In this document: one piece after another, positions 1 through 7,575 of the stretch | Layout of the letters: every line of letters starts with the position of its first letter | Position numbering within the stretch: the first letter of the stretch is position 1 | Assembly: GCA_026129135.1 (NCBI GenBank) | Contig: JAHCIQ010000009.1 | Coordinates: forward strand, 1-64,000 | Direction of reading: 5' to 3' | Source of the DNA: Cyanobacteria bacterium TGS_CYA1 | GTDB lineage: Bacteria; Cyanobacteriota; Vampirovibrionia; Obscuribacterales; Obscuribacteraceae | DNA: 64,000 bases | Translations under genes and position numbers: made by a program | Notes under the pieces: generated by a model | Told to the model about the DNA's origin: nothing | The model's input: only the letters and a program-made list of their open reading frames with translations | Database searches by the model: none

Positions 1-8
1 GCAATGCG

Positions 9-102
9 CCCCTTTTCTAACGACGAAATGAGAAAAGGGGGCCGAATTTCCTTTTTCTAGAGCCAGAAGAAAATTCGCACTCTCTTATTTTGGTGAGATA
101 GT
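9..102 (+). repeat. Structured intergenic element, copy A
   Basis: Seen directly: this 94-nt stretch aligns without a single gap to 4050-4143. It begins with an inverted repeat (arms 9-18 and 31-40, CCCCTTTTCT / AGAAAAGGGG), has a second stem (GAATTT 44-49 with AAATTC 71-76) whose loop carries CCTTTTT, and ends in the shared 9-mer TGAGATAGT (94-102). It lies 38 nt beyond the stop codon of the minus-strand glycogen phosphorylase gene. The orientation and transcription of the element are not known. A plain terminator is unlikely because no U-tract follows either side of the first stem. It could be a small RNA, a leader, or a mobile-type intergenic repeat. Confidence 0.65.
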
Positions 103-140
103 GGCACAAAAAATTCACGGGAGGTGAACTGAATCGCCTT

Positions 141-2732
141 TTATGCGGTTACCTCTACAGCGTCCGAAGCCCAGGTAATGAGCGGTACTTCAAACGAAGA
201 AACGAGGTCTTCGTGTTGAGGCAATACTCTCACCGAGAAGCCATGGCGACCACTCTTGAAGTAGCGAATAGTACCCGAATAGGTCACTGGATCTTTGTCG
301 CCATTTGAAGGCAACATTGGAATCGCTTCGCCTTCACGGATGATACCGTACTGGTCGACTGGACCGTGATAAATCTGGACAGATACTTCATCGGAATTGA
401 GTCCGCCCAAGCGAATTGTCGCTTTGATCTTCATGTCTTCGCCAACTTTGATGGTATCGCGGTTAGTGCTTTCAACATTGAGAATCTGAACGCCGTTCCA
501 CTTACGAGCAATTTTTGCTTTCCACTCGGCCATCTCTTTTGCTTTTTTGGCACCATCAGCAATGAACAAGCTATAGCGCTCCATTGCAGGCAAATACATG
601 CGCAGAGTGTAATCTTTGAGCATGCGGTTGACCGAGAATTCAGGGCAGAGTTTGACCATTGAATGCTTCATGCTATCGAGCCACTTGCGAGGCATACCAA
701 AGCTGTCTCGATCGTAGAATGCTGGAACGATTTCTTTTTCCAGTAATTCATACAACTCGTTCGATTCGATATTGTCTTGATAATCGAGGTCGGCGTACTC
801 TTCGCCTTTGCCAATCGACCAGCCAACATTTGGTTCGAACGCTTCATCCCACCATCCATCGAGGATGGAGCAATTGAGCACTCCATTGAAGATTGCCTTC
901 ATACCTGAAGTTCCGCAAGCTTCGAGCGGACGACGAGGTGTATTCAACCAGATGTCCGCACCAGAAACCATCATGCGACCCACGTTGATTTCGTAATCTT
1001 CAATGAAAACGAAACGTCTACGAATCTCTTCATCGCGTCTTGAGAATTGAATCAATTGTTTAATCAACTCTTTAGCTGGCTTGTCCTCAGGGTGAGCCTT
1101 ACCAGCCATGATGATTTGCACAGGACGCTCTTTGTTGCACAAGATACGAGCGAAACGCTCAGGATCTTCTAAAAGCAATGTCCCGCGTTTGTATGTGGCA
1201 AAACGTCTTGCAAAGCCTAGAGTCAAGATACGTGGGTCTAAAATCTGGCTTGCCTGCTCGATGTCAGAGAAGGTGGCACCTTTTTGTTCGAGTTGTTTGA
1301 TTACACGTTTGCGACAGAAATTAACCAGTCTTTGACGACGACGCTCGTGCACGCGCCACAGCTCTTCGTCTGGGATTTGAGCAATTCGGCTCCAGATATC
1401 GGAAGAAGATATTTCATCGGTCCAGCCAGGTCCAAGATATCTGTTATAAAGTTCGGACATTTCTTCTGAGATCCAAGACGCAGCGTGGATGCCGTTTGTC
1501 ACGTGACTTATTGGCACTTCGTGCTCAGGAACATTTGGATAAATGTCGGTAAATAATTTGCGACTGACCACACCGTGCAATTTGCTCACTGCGTTGATGC
1601 GCGATGAAAGCTTGATTGCAAGTGTCGCCATCGAAAACAACTCGGTATTATCTTGAGGATTGGAACGACCAAGTCCCATGAAATCTTCGCGCGAGATGCC
1701 GACCGATTCCCAGTATGAACGGAAATACTTTTCGACTACTTGAGGATCGAACTTATCGATACCTGCTGGAACTGGTGTATGAGTAGTGAAAATTTGACCG
1801 GCTTTAGCCGCTTCAAGCGCTTCCCAGAAAGTAAGCTTCTTCTCTTGCATCATCATGCGGATACGCTCGAGACCTAAAAACGCCGAGTGACCTTCATTTA
1901 AATGGCAGACGGTAGGCTCGATTCCAACAGCCTTGAGCGCACGCAGACCACCAACGCCAAGGAAAATTTCCTGCTTGATTCTGATATCGCGGTCAGCATG
2001 ATAAAGGGCATCTGTTATGTCCTGATCTTCTTGAGTGTTTGGAGCAGTGTTAGTGTCGAGCAGATAAAGCGCTACGCGACCGACCTGCGCTTTCCAAATA
2101 CGAGCATAAACATTGCGACCGGGCAACTCAACCGAGATGGTCACCGGGTTTCCGTCCTTATCGCGCACGGGCAAAATGGACAGGTTGTAGAAATCATTAA
2201 TAGGATAACGCTCTTGCTGCCAGCCATCAGGAGTCAGATACTGCCTGAAATATCCTTGCTGATACACAAGACCGACGCCAACAAGATTTACGCCAAGCTC
2301 GGAAGCAGATTTAACGTGGTCGCCCGACAAAATGCCCAGACCACCCGAATAAATAGGAAGCGCTTCGCTCAAACCAAATTCGGCAGAAAAATATGCAATG
2401 GTGCCAGGATTTGTTTTTCCAGCCTCTTTGAGGGCTTTTTTGTACCAGTGATTCTGGTCGAGCATATAGCTTTGATAGTTTTCGCAAATTCTATTAAGGT
2501 GGGCGAGGAAACTATCGTCGGAAGCAGCTTCAGCCAATTTTTCCTGGCTGATCATGCCAAGCATCAAAACCGGATTATGCCCTGCTTTTTCCCACAGGTC
2601 CTTATCGAGTCTCTGAAACAAACTGACCGTCTCATGGTCCCAGCTCCAACGCAGGTTGTACGCTAGCTCTTTCAAACACTCGAGTTCGGGTGGAAGAAAG
2701 GGGATGACTTCAATAGTTTTAATTGGTTTCAA
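141..2732 (-). CDS. glgP: Alpha-glucan (glycogen) phosphorylase
   Basis: Releases glucose-1-phosphate from glycogen-like alpha-1,4-glucans in the cytoplasm (GT35 family, PLP cofactor). The N-terminus has the short helical module of the long bacterial/archaeal subfamily (DUF3417; LAYNLRWSWDHE), and the PLP-lysine region ACGTSGMKA lies in the last third. Length of about 863 residues fits this subfamily. I place the start at the TTG at 2732 because AGGAAG lies 8 nt upstream and the protein then begins MKPIKTIEV, as relatives do. The reading frame is open to another TTG at 2783, which would add 17 unconvincing residues. It is divergent from the thioredoxin-fold gene at 2816. Confidence 0.93.
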   Translation of the reverse strand: MKPIKTIEVIPFLPPELECLKELAYNLRWSWDHETVSLFQRLDKDLWEKAGHNPVLMLGMISQEKLAEAASDDSFLAHLNRICENYQSYMLDQNHWYKKALKEAGKTNPGTIAYFSAEFGLSEALPIYSGGLGILSGDHVKSASELGVNLVGVGLVYQQGYFRQYLTPDGWQQERYPINDFYNLSILPVRDKDGNPVTISVELPGRNVYARIWKAQVGRVALYLLDTNTAPNTQEDQDITDALYHADRDIRIKQEIFLGVGGLRALKAVGIEPTVCHLNEGHSAFLGLERIRMMMQEKKLTFWEALEAAKAGQIFTTHTPVPAGIDKFDPQVVEKYFRSYWESVGISREDFMGLGRSNPQDNTELFSMATLAIKLSSRINAVSKLHGVVSRKLFTDIYPNVPEHEVPISHVTNGIHAASWISEEMSELYNRYLGPGWTDEISSSDIWSRIAQIPDEELWRVHERRRQRLVNFCRKRVIKQLEQKGATFSDIEQASQILDPRILTLGFARRFATYKRGTLLLEDPERFARILCNKERPVQIIMAGKAHPEDKPAKELIKQLIQFSRRDEEIRRRFVFIEDYEINVGRMMVSGADIWLNTPRRPLEACGTSGMKAIFNGVLNCSILDGWWDEAFEPNVGWSIGKGEEYADLDYQDNIESNELYELLEKEIVPAFYDRDSFGMPRKWLDSMKHSMVKLCPEFSVNRMLKDYTLRMYLPAMERYSLFIADGAKKAKEMAEWKAKIARKWNGVQILNVESTNRDTIKVGEDMKIKATIRLGGLNSDEVSVQIYHGPVDQYGIIREGEAIPMLPSNGDKDPVTYSGTIRYFKSGRHGFSVRVLPQHEDLVSSFEVPLITWASDAVEVTA

Positions 2733-2815
2733 TTTGCAAGCTTCCTTTAGAATGTCAACAAACCACCCGCGCCGCCTTATCAAGAAGATAGACTAGCTCA
2801 GGAGGTAATCCACTT

Positions 2816-3319
2816 ATGGTAGCACTAATAGCTGGAACCAAAGCACCCGATTTTTCACTGCCAGCCTTGAACGGCGACAGAATAAGCCTGTCGGGAAGCT
2901 TAAAACTTGGATTGCCCGTGGTTCTTGCCTTTTTCAAGGTGAGCTGCCCGGTCTGCCAGTTTACCTTTCCATACCTTGAGCGCCTGCATCGCGCCAACTC
3001 GAACATGCCAATTTTTGGCATTTCTCAAGATGACGTAGACGCCACAAAGGCGTTTTGCAAAATGTATGGCGTAACATTTCCTGTTTTGCTCGACCAGGCG
3101 CTGCGTGCAACGGTCGATTACGATTTGACCAATGTGCCGACCGTCTTTCTGGTCAATCGTAAAAAGGAAGAAGCCCTGATTGAACAGACCATCGTTGGCT
3201 TCGACAAAAATGGATTCGAAGATTTAAATTCTTCGCTGCAACTGTTTACAAGCAGCCCACGCCTCAAACAAACTCTCTTCACCATAGCCGACGAAGTTCC
3301 CGAACTGCGCCCCGGCTGA
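2816..3319 (+). CDS. Thioredoxin-fold redoxin (peroxiredoxin/TlpA-like)
   Basis: A 167-residue cytoplasmic redoxin. It opens with the APDFSLPALNG stretch typical of AhpC/TSA and TlpA-like proteins, has an active-site C44-P-V-C47 pair after strand FFKVSCPVC, and the cis-Pro region NVPTVFLV. No signal peptide is present. The CxxC arrangement favours a thiol-disulfide reductase or an atypical peroxiredoxin. It cannot be assigned to one substrate. AGGAGG 10 nt upstream of the ATG supports the start. It is followed 45 nt later by a membrane protein gene on the same strand, probably in one operon. Confidence 0.85.
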   Translation: MVALIAGTKAPDFSLPALNGDRISLSGSLKLGLPVVLAFFKVSCPVCQFTFPYLERLHRANSNMPIFGISQDDVDATKAFCKMYGVTFPVLLDQALRATVDYDLTNVPTVFLVNRKKEEALIEQTIVGFDKNGFEDLNSSLQLFTSSPRLKQTLFTIADEVPELRPG

Positions 3320-3364
3320 GGAAGCAAACGACCACACGCTTAGGTTAAGCGAAAAGGAAAACAA

Positions 3365-3898
3365 ATGAGCAATTGTGCAGTATCGAAGGTAAACAACGCA
3401 GCACGTCTTGTCGCGCTTTCACTCCTTTCTGGAGGAGCAGCGATGGTAACGTTCGTCGCGATTGTATTGGTGAAAGCAGCGCAAGCAGACGGCGTTGAAA
3501 CTGCTGAAGCGGCATTTCGAAATGGTCCTGCATTTGTCAAATTTTCTTATGTTGCAATGGGCGCTGCAGCTGTTTTGCTTGTAACTGAATTAATCGATTA
3601 CATGGGTCGCGCCAAAGAAGCCTCTAAAGGATTCTTGAAAAAATCTTTGTTAGTGCGATACATCTCAAGTCTTGTCTGCGCCACTTTGATGATTATTTTT
3701 GGAGCAGTGTTTGCAATGCCCATGGGCAAGCTGATGCCCGAAATTCGCACAAACGAAGCCGCTCATGAACAATTCGACAAATTGCATCACGGCTCACGCA
3801 TCGTATTTGGTATCGGCATATTGTTTGGTTTCATTTCGCTTGTGATACCAAACTCGATGCCAGCAAAAACAGAAGAGAGCTGTCAGAAGTCTTTATGA
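3365..3898 (+). CDS. Four-helix membrane protein, DUF4149-like
   Basis: A 177-residue inner-membrane protein with about four hydrophobic segments (near residues 12-35, 60-78, 98-115 and 148-165). The segment LHHGSRIVFG before the last helix resembles the DUF4149/TMEM205-type family. No function is known for that family in bacteria. AAGGA 7 nt before the ATG supports the start. It sits downstream of the redoxin gene. A short CGCTTA/TTAAGCG hairpin in the 45-nt spacer could weakly attenuate readthrough. Confidence 0.7.
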   Translation: MSNCAVSKVNNAARLVALSLLSGGAAMVTFVAIVLVKAAQADGVETAEAAFRNGPAFVKFSYVAMGAAAVLLVTELIDYMGRAKEASKGFLKKSLLVRYISSLVCATLMIIFGAVFAMPMGKLMPEIRTNEAAHEQFDKLHHGSRIVFGIGILFGFISLVIPNSMPAKTEESCQKSL

Positions 3899-4013
3899 CA
3901 TTTAGGATGACGAGTGAGCGATAATCCTGAGAGTGTCTGTACTGTCCGTTTAAAGGTATGCTCCAATTAGGAACAACCAAATACTCCCATTTTCTCATCA
4001 TAGTTGGCAGGTG

Positions 4014-4040
4014 ACTTTTTACTCTAATTTTGTAAAAAGT
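4014..4040 (+). other. Perfect 9-bp inverted repeat upstream of copy B
   Basis: ACTTTTTAC (4014-4022) and GTAAAAAGT (4032-4040) are perfect inverted repeats around a 9-nt loop. The right arm can also pair with CTTTTTAC at 4092-4099 inside copy B, so the two pairings exclude each other. No T-tract follows, so this is not a standard terminator. Confidence 0.6.
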
Positions 4041-4049
4041 AAAAACGAC

Positions 4050-4143
4050 CACCTTTCCTAACAACATCGTTAGGAAAGGGGATCAAATTACCTTTTTACT
4101 GGAAGAATCAAGAATTTTTACCTCAAATTAGAAGTGAGATAGT
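4050..4143 (+). repeat. Structured intergenic element, copy B
   Basis: Gapless homologue of 9-102. The first stem is longer here (CCTTTCCTAAC 4052-4062 with GTTAGGAAAGG 4069-4079). Compared with copy A, one pair in stem 1 changes compensatorily (T16-A33 in A, C4057-G4074 in B), and the closing pair of stem 2 does too (G44-C76 in A, A4085-T4117 in B). The blocks AAATT/CCTTTTT and TGAGATAGT are retained at identical spacing. Compensatory change argues for selection on RNA structure. Confidence 0.65.
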
Positions 4144-4265
4144 AGACCTAAAACTTACTAAAATAGAACCTTGATGCAAATCTTTTCTTGACGAGGAAGC
4201 TATAATCTCACCAATAATCGGATATTGACAGTAACAAATTCCTTTTCATCAACGAACGCGAATCC

Positions 4266-4274
4266 TGCTAGAAT
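4266..4274 (+). promoter_or_regulatory. Possible extended -10 promoter
   Basis: TGCTAGAAT matches an extended -10 (TGnTATAAT) with two mismatches in the hexamer, 31 nt before the ATG at 4305. No convincing -35 was found. Confidence 0.25.
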
Positions 4275-4304
4275 AATCGCTGCATTCCGGGCAGGAGCAC
4301 GAAG

Positions 4305-4664
4305 ATGACCACGATAACCGCTCACGACGAAATCTTAAAACTTGAAGAACGCTTGCGCCAAGCCGAGCTTGGACCGGATCCAGCTTTTTTCCAAGAATAT
4401 CTCGATGATAAAGCCGTGATGGTCTCGGGCGGAGAAGCAACTTTCACCAAACAGAAGGTTGTTGACGCACACCAACCTGGTGCAGCTCCTAAGTTCATTA
4501 ATGTCACTATGAGCGACATGCAAATAATAGATCATCAAAATGGCGCAGTCGTAACCTGCAAAGGTTCTTACGAGACTTCGATGGGCACACACAATTTGAA
4601 GTTTATGCGCGTATGGGTCAAGAAGCCAGAGGGCTGGAGAATCGTCGCAGGTACAATTTCCTAA
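4305..4664 (+). CDS. SnoaL/NTF2-like domain protein (DUF4440-type)
   Basis: A 119-residue single-domain protein of the cone-shaped NTF2-like fold. It has an N-terminal helix pair (EILKLEERLRQAE), a middle MVSGGEATFTKQKVV segment and the terminal FMRVWVKKPEGWRIVAGTIS strands common in DUF4440 proteins. Members bind small hydrophobic ligands or act as small enzymes, and no specific reaction can be given. It appears cytoplasmic. AGGAG 8 nt upstream of the ATG supports the start. Confidence 0.75.
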   Translation: MTTITAHDEILKLEERLRQAELGPDPAFFQEYLDDKAVMVSGGEATFTKQKVVDAHQPGAAPKFINVTMSDMQIIDHQNGAVVTCKGSYETSMGTHNLKFMRVWVKKPEGWRIVAGTIS

Positions 4665-4723
4665 GTTTCATCGCTGTTTTTGATAGAATCATTGCTCGTA
4701 TCAACTCCGGGGGCATCTAAAGT

Positions 4724-5371
4724 ATGACGACTATTGAGAAAGAAAATTTTGATCTAACAAATGTTTTGACTAGGCGTTATGCGACGAAAAAATTTGACTC
4801 AAGCAGAAAACTAGACGACGCCACATACAGGCAGCTAGAAAATTCTTTGCTTTTAAGCGCGTCTAGCTTCGGTTTGCAACCTTGGAAATTTGTGTTTGTA
4901 ACCGATCCTGAAATAAAGGCTCAACTGCCTGCGTTCTCGTGGGGACAAAACCAACCTCAAGATTGCTCTCATCTCGTCGTGATTTGCCGCATCTCAGAGT
5001 TAAATGAGGAACATATCGATAGATATATTCAAAAAATAGCCAGCACTCGAGGAGTAACGCTAGAATCGCTCGAATCCTACTCAGGCATGATGAAAGGATT
5101 TCTAAAAAGTCCTAGTGACAAAATTCATTGGATGGAAAAACAGTGTTATATCGCTTTGGGGACTTTACTCACTGCAGCAGCAGCTTTAGGAGTTGATGCT
5201 TGTCCAATGGAAGGATTCGACGCTAAAGCCTATGATCAAATTCTTGGATTGTCAGAAAAAGGATGCCATTCTGTCGTAGTTTGCCCGCTAGGTTACAGAG
5301 CGGAAGATGATCATTATGCGAAGCTTGCAAAAGTACGATTTGATGCCGAGGACATTGTAATCAAGATTTAG
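4724..5371 (+). CDS. Nitroreductase-family flavoprotein
   Basis: A 215-residue NAD(P)H-dependent FMN oxidoreductase of the NfsB type. Evidence is the N-terminal RRYATKKFD motif that contacts FMN phosphate, the SSFGLQPWKFVFV segment, and the C-terminal half with ALGVDACPMEGFD and VVVCPLGYRAEDD. Family members reduce nitroaromatics, quinones or related compounds. The physiological substrate is unknown. It starts 59 nt after the DUF4440 gene and may share its transcript. The ribosome binding site is weak. Confidence 0.88.
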   Translation: MTTIEKENFDLTNVLTRRYATKKFDSSRKLDDATYRQLENSLLLSASSFGLQPWKFVFVTDPEIKAQLPAFSWGQNQPQDCSHLVVICRISELNEEHIDRYIQKIASTRGVTLESLESYSGMMKGFLKSPSDKIHWMEKQCYIALGTLLTAAAALGVDACPMEGFDAKAYDQILGLSEKGCHSVVVCPLGYRAEDDHYAKLAKVRFDAEDIVIKI

Positions 5372-5409
5372 TTTTGTAGGCGAGCTAACGCTTTGCCATT
5401 TTCCTACTG

Positions 5410-5982
5410 CTATTCCGTAGCACCCTGACCTTCTATTTTTTCAATATCGTTATATTCGGTTCCGTGAAAGGTCCCGTTCTTTTTAATCACCAGGCGTGAG
5501 CTCAAAGTTACAGTTTTACGCTCGGTTCCTGGCGGAAAATCAAGAATGGATTTGCCGTTGAGATATTCAACCGACTTTATAATCAAGTTGTCGTACTCTG
5601 CATTGCCTGATGAAGAGACAATCTTCACGTCCTTTATTTTTCTGCCGTCCTCTACATTAAAGCTAAAAGTAGCGCCCATGCTTTTTGGAAATTCGATGTT
5701 CTTTTTAAAATTGGTTTTGAGAAAAAGCTGTCCGATTCTTACTGCACCGCCACCTTTCAAGTTGATGCAAAAGCGCTCCCAGACTTCCTTTATGACTTTA
5801 TTGCGCCAGCGATCCCAGATAATCGAATAATTGCCGAAGCCTTCTTTGACGCCAACAGCTTGTTCTACTCCACCCTTCAAATCTGGAACAGGGATCTCTT
5901 CAACATCGGCCGCATGAGCAGGACAATTCCATACCAAAGCCAGTACCAACAAAGGTTTCAGGATTTTTTCTAGCGTTGACAC
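5410..5982 (-). CDS. Secreted protein with TonB C-terminal-like domain
   Basis: An exported protein of about 190 residues with a signal peptide (hydrophobic LVLALVWN, cleavage near AHA|AD) and a C-terminal module with the TonB_C pattern (ATFSFNVEDGRKIKDVKIV, then SGNAEYDNLIIKSVEYL). It lacks the N-terminal membrane anchor and proline-rich spacer of true TonB, so a role as an energy transducer is unlikely. I prefer the GTG start at 5982, which has GGAG 10 nt upstream. The frame also opens at a TTG at 6000. The start region lies inside the palindrome array described at 5993-6065, so strong regulation is expected. Confidence 0.65.
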   Translation of the reverse strand: MSTLEKILKPLLVLALVWNCPAHAADVEEIPVPDLKGGVEQAVGVKEGFGNYSIIWDRWRNKVIKEVWERFCINLKGGGAVRIGQLFLKTNFKKNIEFPKSMGATFSFNVEDGRKIKDVKIVSSSGNAEYDNLIIKSVEYLNGKSILDFPPGTERKTVTLSSRLVIKKNGTFHGTEYNDIEKIEGQGATE

Positions 5983-5992
5983 TTGTGCTATT

Positions 5993-6065
5993 CTCCGCAA
6001 ATTGTGCGGAGATTATACCGATTATTCTCCGCAAAACCCAAATAATCTTCGCAACATCTGCGGAG
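5993..6065. promoter_or_regulatory. Array of CTCCGCA palindromes (candidate operator)
   Basis: Two 19-bp palindromes with 7-bp arms and 5-bp spacers, CTCCGCA-N5-TGCGGAG at 5993-6011 and CTTCGCA-N5-TGCGGAG at 6047-6065, plus a single CTCCGCA half-site at 6027-6033. The boxes tend to be flanked by ATTATT. The left palindrome overlaps the Shine-Dalgarno and start region of the minus-strand gene. Together they fill the gap between two divergent genes, as expected for a dimeric repressor or activator. Confidence 0.6.
6012..6017 (-). promoter_or_regulatory. -10 box of the minus-strand promoter
   Basis: On the minus strand this reads TATAAT and abuts the left palindrome (TATAATCTCCGCA). It would start transcription near 6005, within the palindrome. 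A clear -35 is not evident, which fits an activated or regulated promoter. Confidence 0.4.
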
Positions 6066-6087
6066 ATTATTTTGATAGTCTTGTTAC

Positions 6088-6693
6088 ATGTTTGATCAAT
6101 TCGCCGATGAAGAACTTTGGCATTATGGGCCTTGTTTTGAAATGATTTTAGTGCTGGATCCACAATGCGACATAAAAAATGTCGATGATTTTTTTCGAAA
6201 ATCGGAAAAACTCACTTCGTACAAGAAGCCGAAAGATACTGTACTTGACCGATTTATTTTCAATTACGCTTCTGACAAATATATTGGAATGGAGCTATCT
6301 TTTTATATCAGTAAAAATTCTGAACACAAACGAGCCGGCAATCAGGCTGTATACACACTGATAATTCGCCCTCCACAACTAAGAAAGCTGCTTTGGGGCG
6401 AGTTAGGGTCTTCGCTCGACTTATCCCAAAAGAAGTCTCTGGCTCTTCTTACAAAGGGACTTATGCAATTTATACCAGATATGCAAAAACTGGCGAAGCT
6501 GCGGTATGCAACTATTGCGACAGAAATGGATGGTTTTGCAAATGTGAGAACAAATTTTCCAGATGGACTCTATTTCAGTGAAATTTTGGCTAATCACTTG
6601 AACATCGATGGCACGAGATATTCTCCTTACCTGACTCTAGTCGCGCCCAATTTCGAACAGCTCGATGAGCTTGTGGCGATGATGCCGAATTAA
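6088..6693 (+). CDS. Hypothetical protein
   Basis: I do not recognise this 201-residue protein. It has no signal peptide or membrane segment and looks like a soluble mixed alpha/beta protein, with a hydrophobic strand near residues 16-24 (FEMILVLDPQ), a basic middle and an acidic C-terminus. No Shine-Dalgarno precedes the ATG. It is divergent from the TonB_C-like gene across the CTCCGCA palindrome array, so the two are probably co-regulated. A membrane protein gene follows after about 40 nt. Confidence 0.6.
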   Translation: MFDQFADEELWHYGPCFEMILVLDPQCDIKNVDDFFRKSEKLTSYKKPKDTVLDRFIFNYASDKYIGMELSFYISKNSEHKRAGNQAVYTLIIRPPQLRKLLWGELGSSLDLSQKKSLALLTKGLMQFIPDMQKLAKLRYATIATEMDGFANVRTNFPDGLYFSEILANHLNIDGTRYSPYLTLVAPNFEQLDELVAMMPN

Positions 6694-6735
6694 ATTTGCT
6701 GGATCGCGAGATAATTGAGCCTTAAAATAGAAGCT

Positions 6736-7566
6736 ATGTTTATCTTCGATGCTACTACCGTGGCGATAATGCTTCCGTCCCTTGCACTTTGGGCTCTTAT
6801 AATTGCAGCCCATTGTCATAAAAAACAAAAATTTCAAATAACACATGGAATCCAGTTTCCCGATACGCTCAGAAGACAGGAATCCAGAGGTTGGAAAGGG
6901 ATTTTTAGCCCTACACCTTATGTTGGAGCCCAAATCAAAATTTACACTCTTTGCCTGAGCCTGAGTGCAATTTTGCTTTTTACTCTCAACTCTCTCTTGC
7001 CGCTGGAAGTGACTTTAGGTGGTGCGGTCGGGATTTTCATTTTTTCTGTCCTTACCCTTGCAAGTTATGTTTTCCTGAGTATTTTTGCGGTTCTTCCTTT
7101 GTTCAATTTTTTGCAAACCGAATTGAGAAAGCGCCATATCAGATACTCGAACCTGCAATTATCCAGATTCCAACATTTGATTTTATATTGTGCAGTCGGA
7201 ATGTTATTCCTTCCTGCATGCGAAGCGGCGCGGGCCTTTCTGGGTCTTTCGCCTTTTTCCTTATGGGTAGCTAAAGATATTTTTCGCGTTAGTTTAGCGC
7301 TTTCCACGATTCCTGTTTCTTTACTGGGCATGACTGTTGCGCTCAAACCCTTTTTCTTTGGAAAAGCATTCAGTGGAATACGAGCCGAGCAAGTTCAATC
7401 GTATATCGAATTCTTGAAAGACGAAAACTTCGACGAAGAACGGCTCCAATTTAAAACTGAAGCAGAAATCAAATGCATCATACAAATAGCAAAACAATTA
7501 GGCGATTACGACAAAGCAGAGATCGTGTCAAAAAGCCTATTACAAAGACATTTAACAGCCTCTTAG
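6736..7566 (+). CDS. Hypothetical polytopic membrane protein
   Basis: About 276 residues with five or so hydrophobic helices (first near residues 5-24, then a pair near 70-115, then further ones near 140-165 and 185-205), followed by a soluble C-terminal tail of about 60 residues that is charged and helical (SYIEFLKDENFDEERL). The ATG at 6736 is preferred over an in-frame TTG at 6715 because it directly precedes the first membrane helix. No family was recognised. It probably shares a transcript with the upstream gene. Confidence 0.6.
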   Translation: MFIFDATTVAIMLPSLALWALIIAAHCHKKQKFQITHGIQFPDTLRRQESRGWKGIFSPTPYVGAQIKIYTLCLSLSAILLFTLNSLLPLEVTLGGAVGIFIFSVLTLASYVFLSIFAVLPLFNFLQTELRKRHIRYSNLQLSRFQHLILYCAVGMLFLPACEAARAFLGLSPFSLWVAKDIFRVSLALSTIPVSLLGMTVALKPFFFGKAFSGIRAEQVQSYIEFLKDENFDEERLQFKTEAEIKCIIQIAKQLGDYDKAEIVSKSLLQRHLTAS

Positions 7567-7575
7567 ATCTGTGCT

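Larger units (their letters stand above)
3899..4304 (+). other. 406-nt intergenic region with structured elements
   Basis: No credible gene was seen here. The region holds a perfect 9-bp hairpin (4014-4040), copy B of the 94-nt element (4050-4143), and a possible extended -10 promoter (4266-4274) before the gene at 4305. The first 110 nt (3899-4010) show no recognisable feature. Confidence 0.6.

Noticed and set aside
1902-2666. 254-codon open frame on the plus strand
   Set aside because: It lies wholly antisense to the well-conserved glycogen phosphorylase and shows no family motif.
4201-4206. TATAAT with TTGACG nearby
   Set aside because: The TTGACG lies only 7 nt upstream of the hexamer, not the 16-18 nt needed for a promoter.
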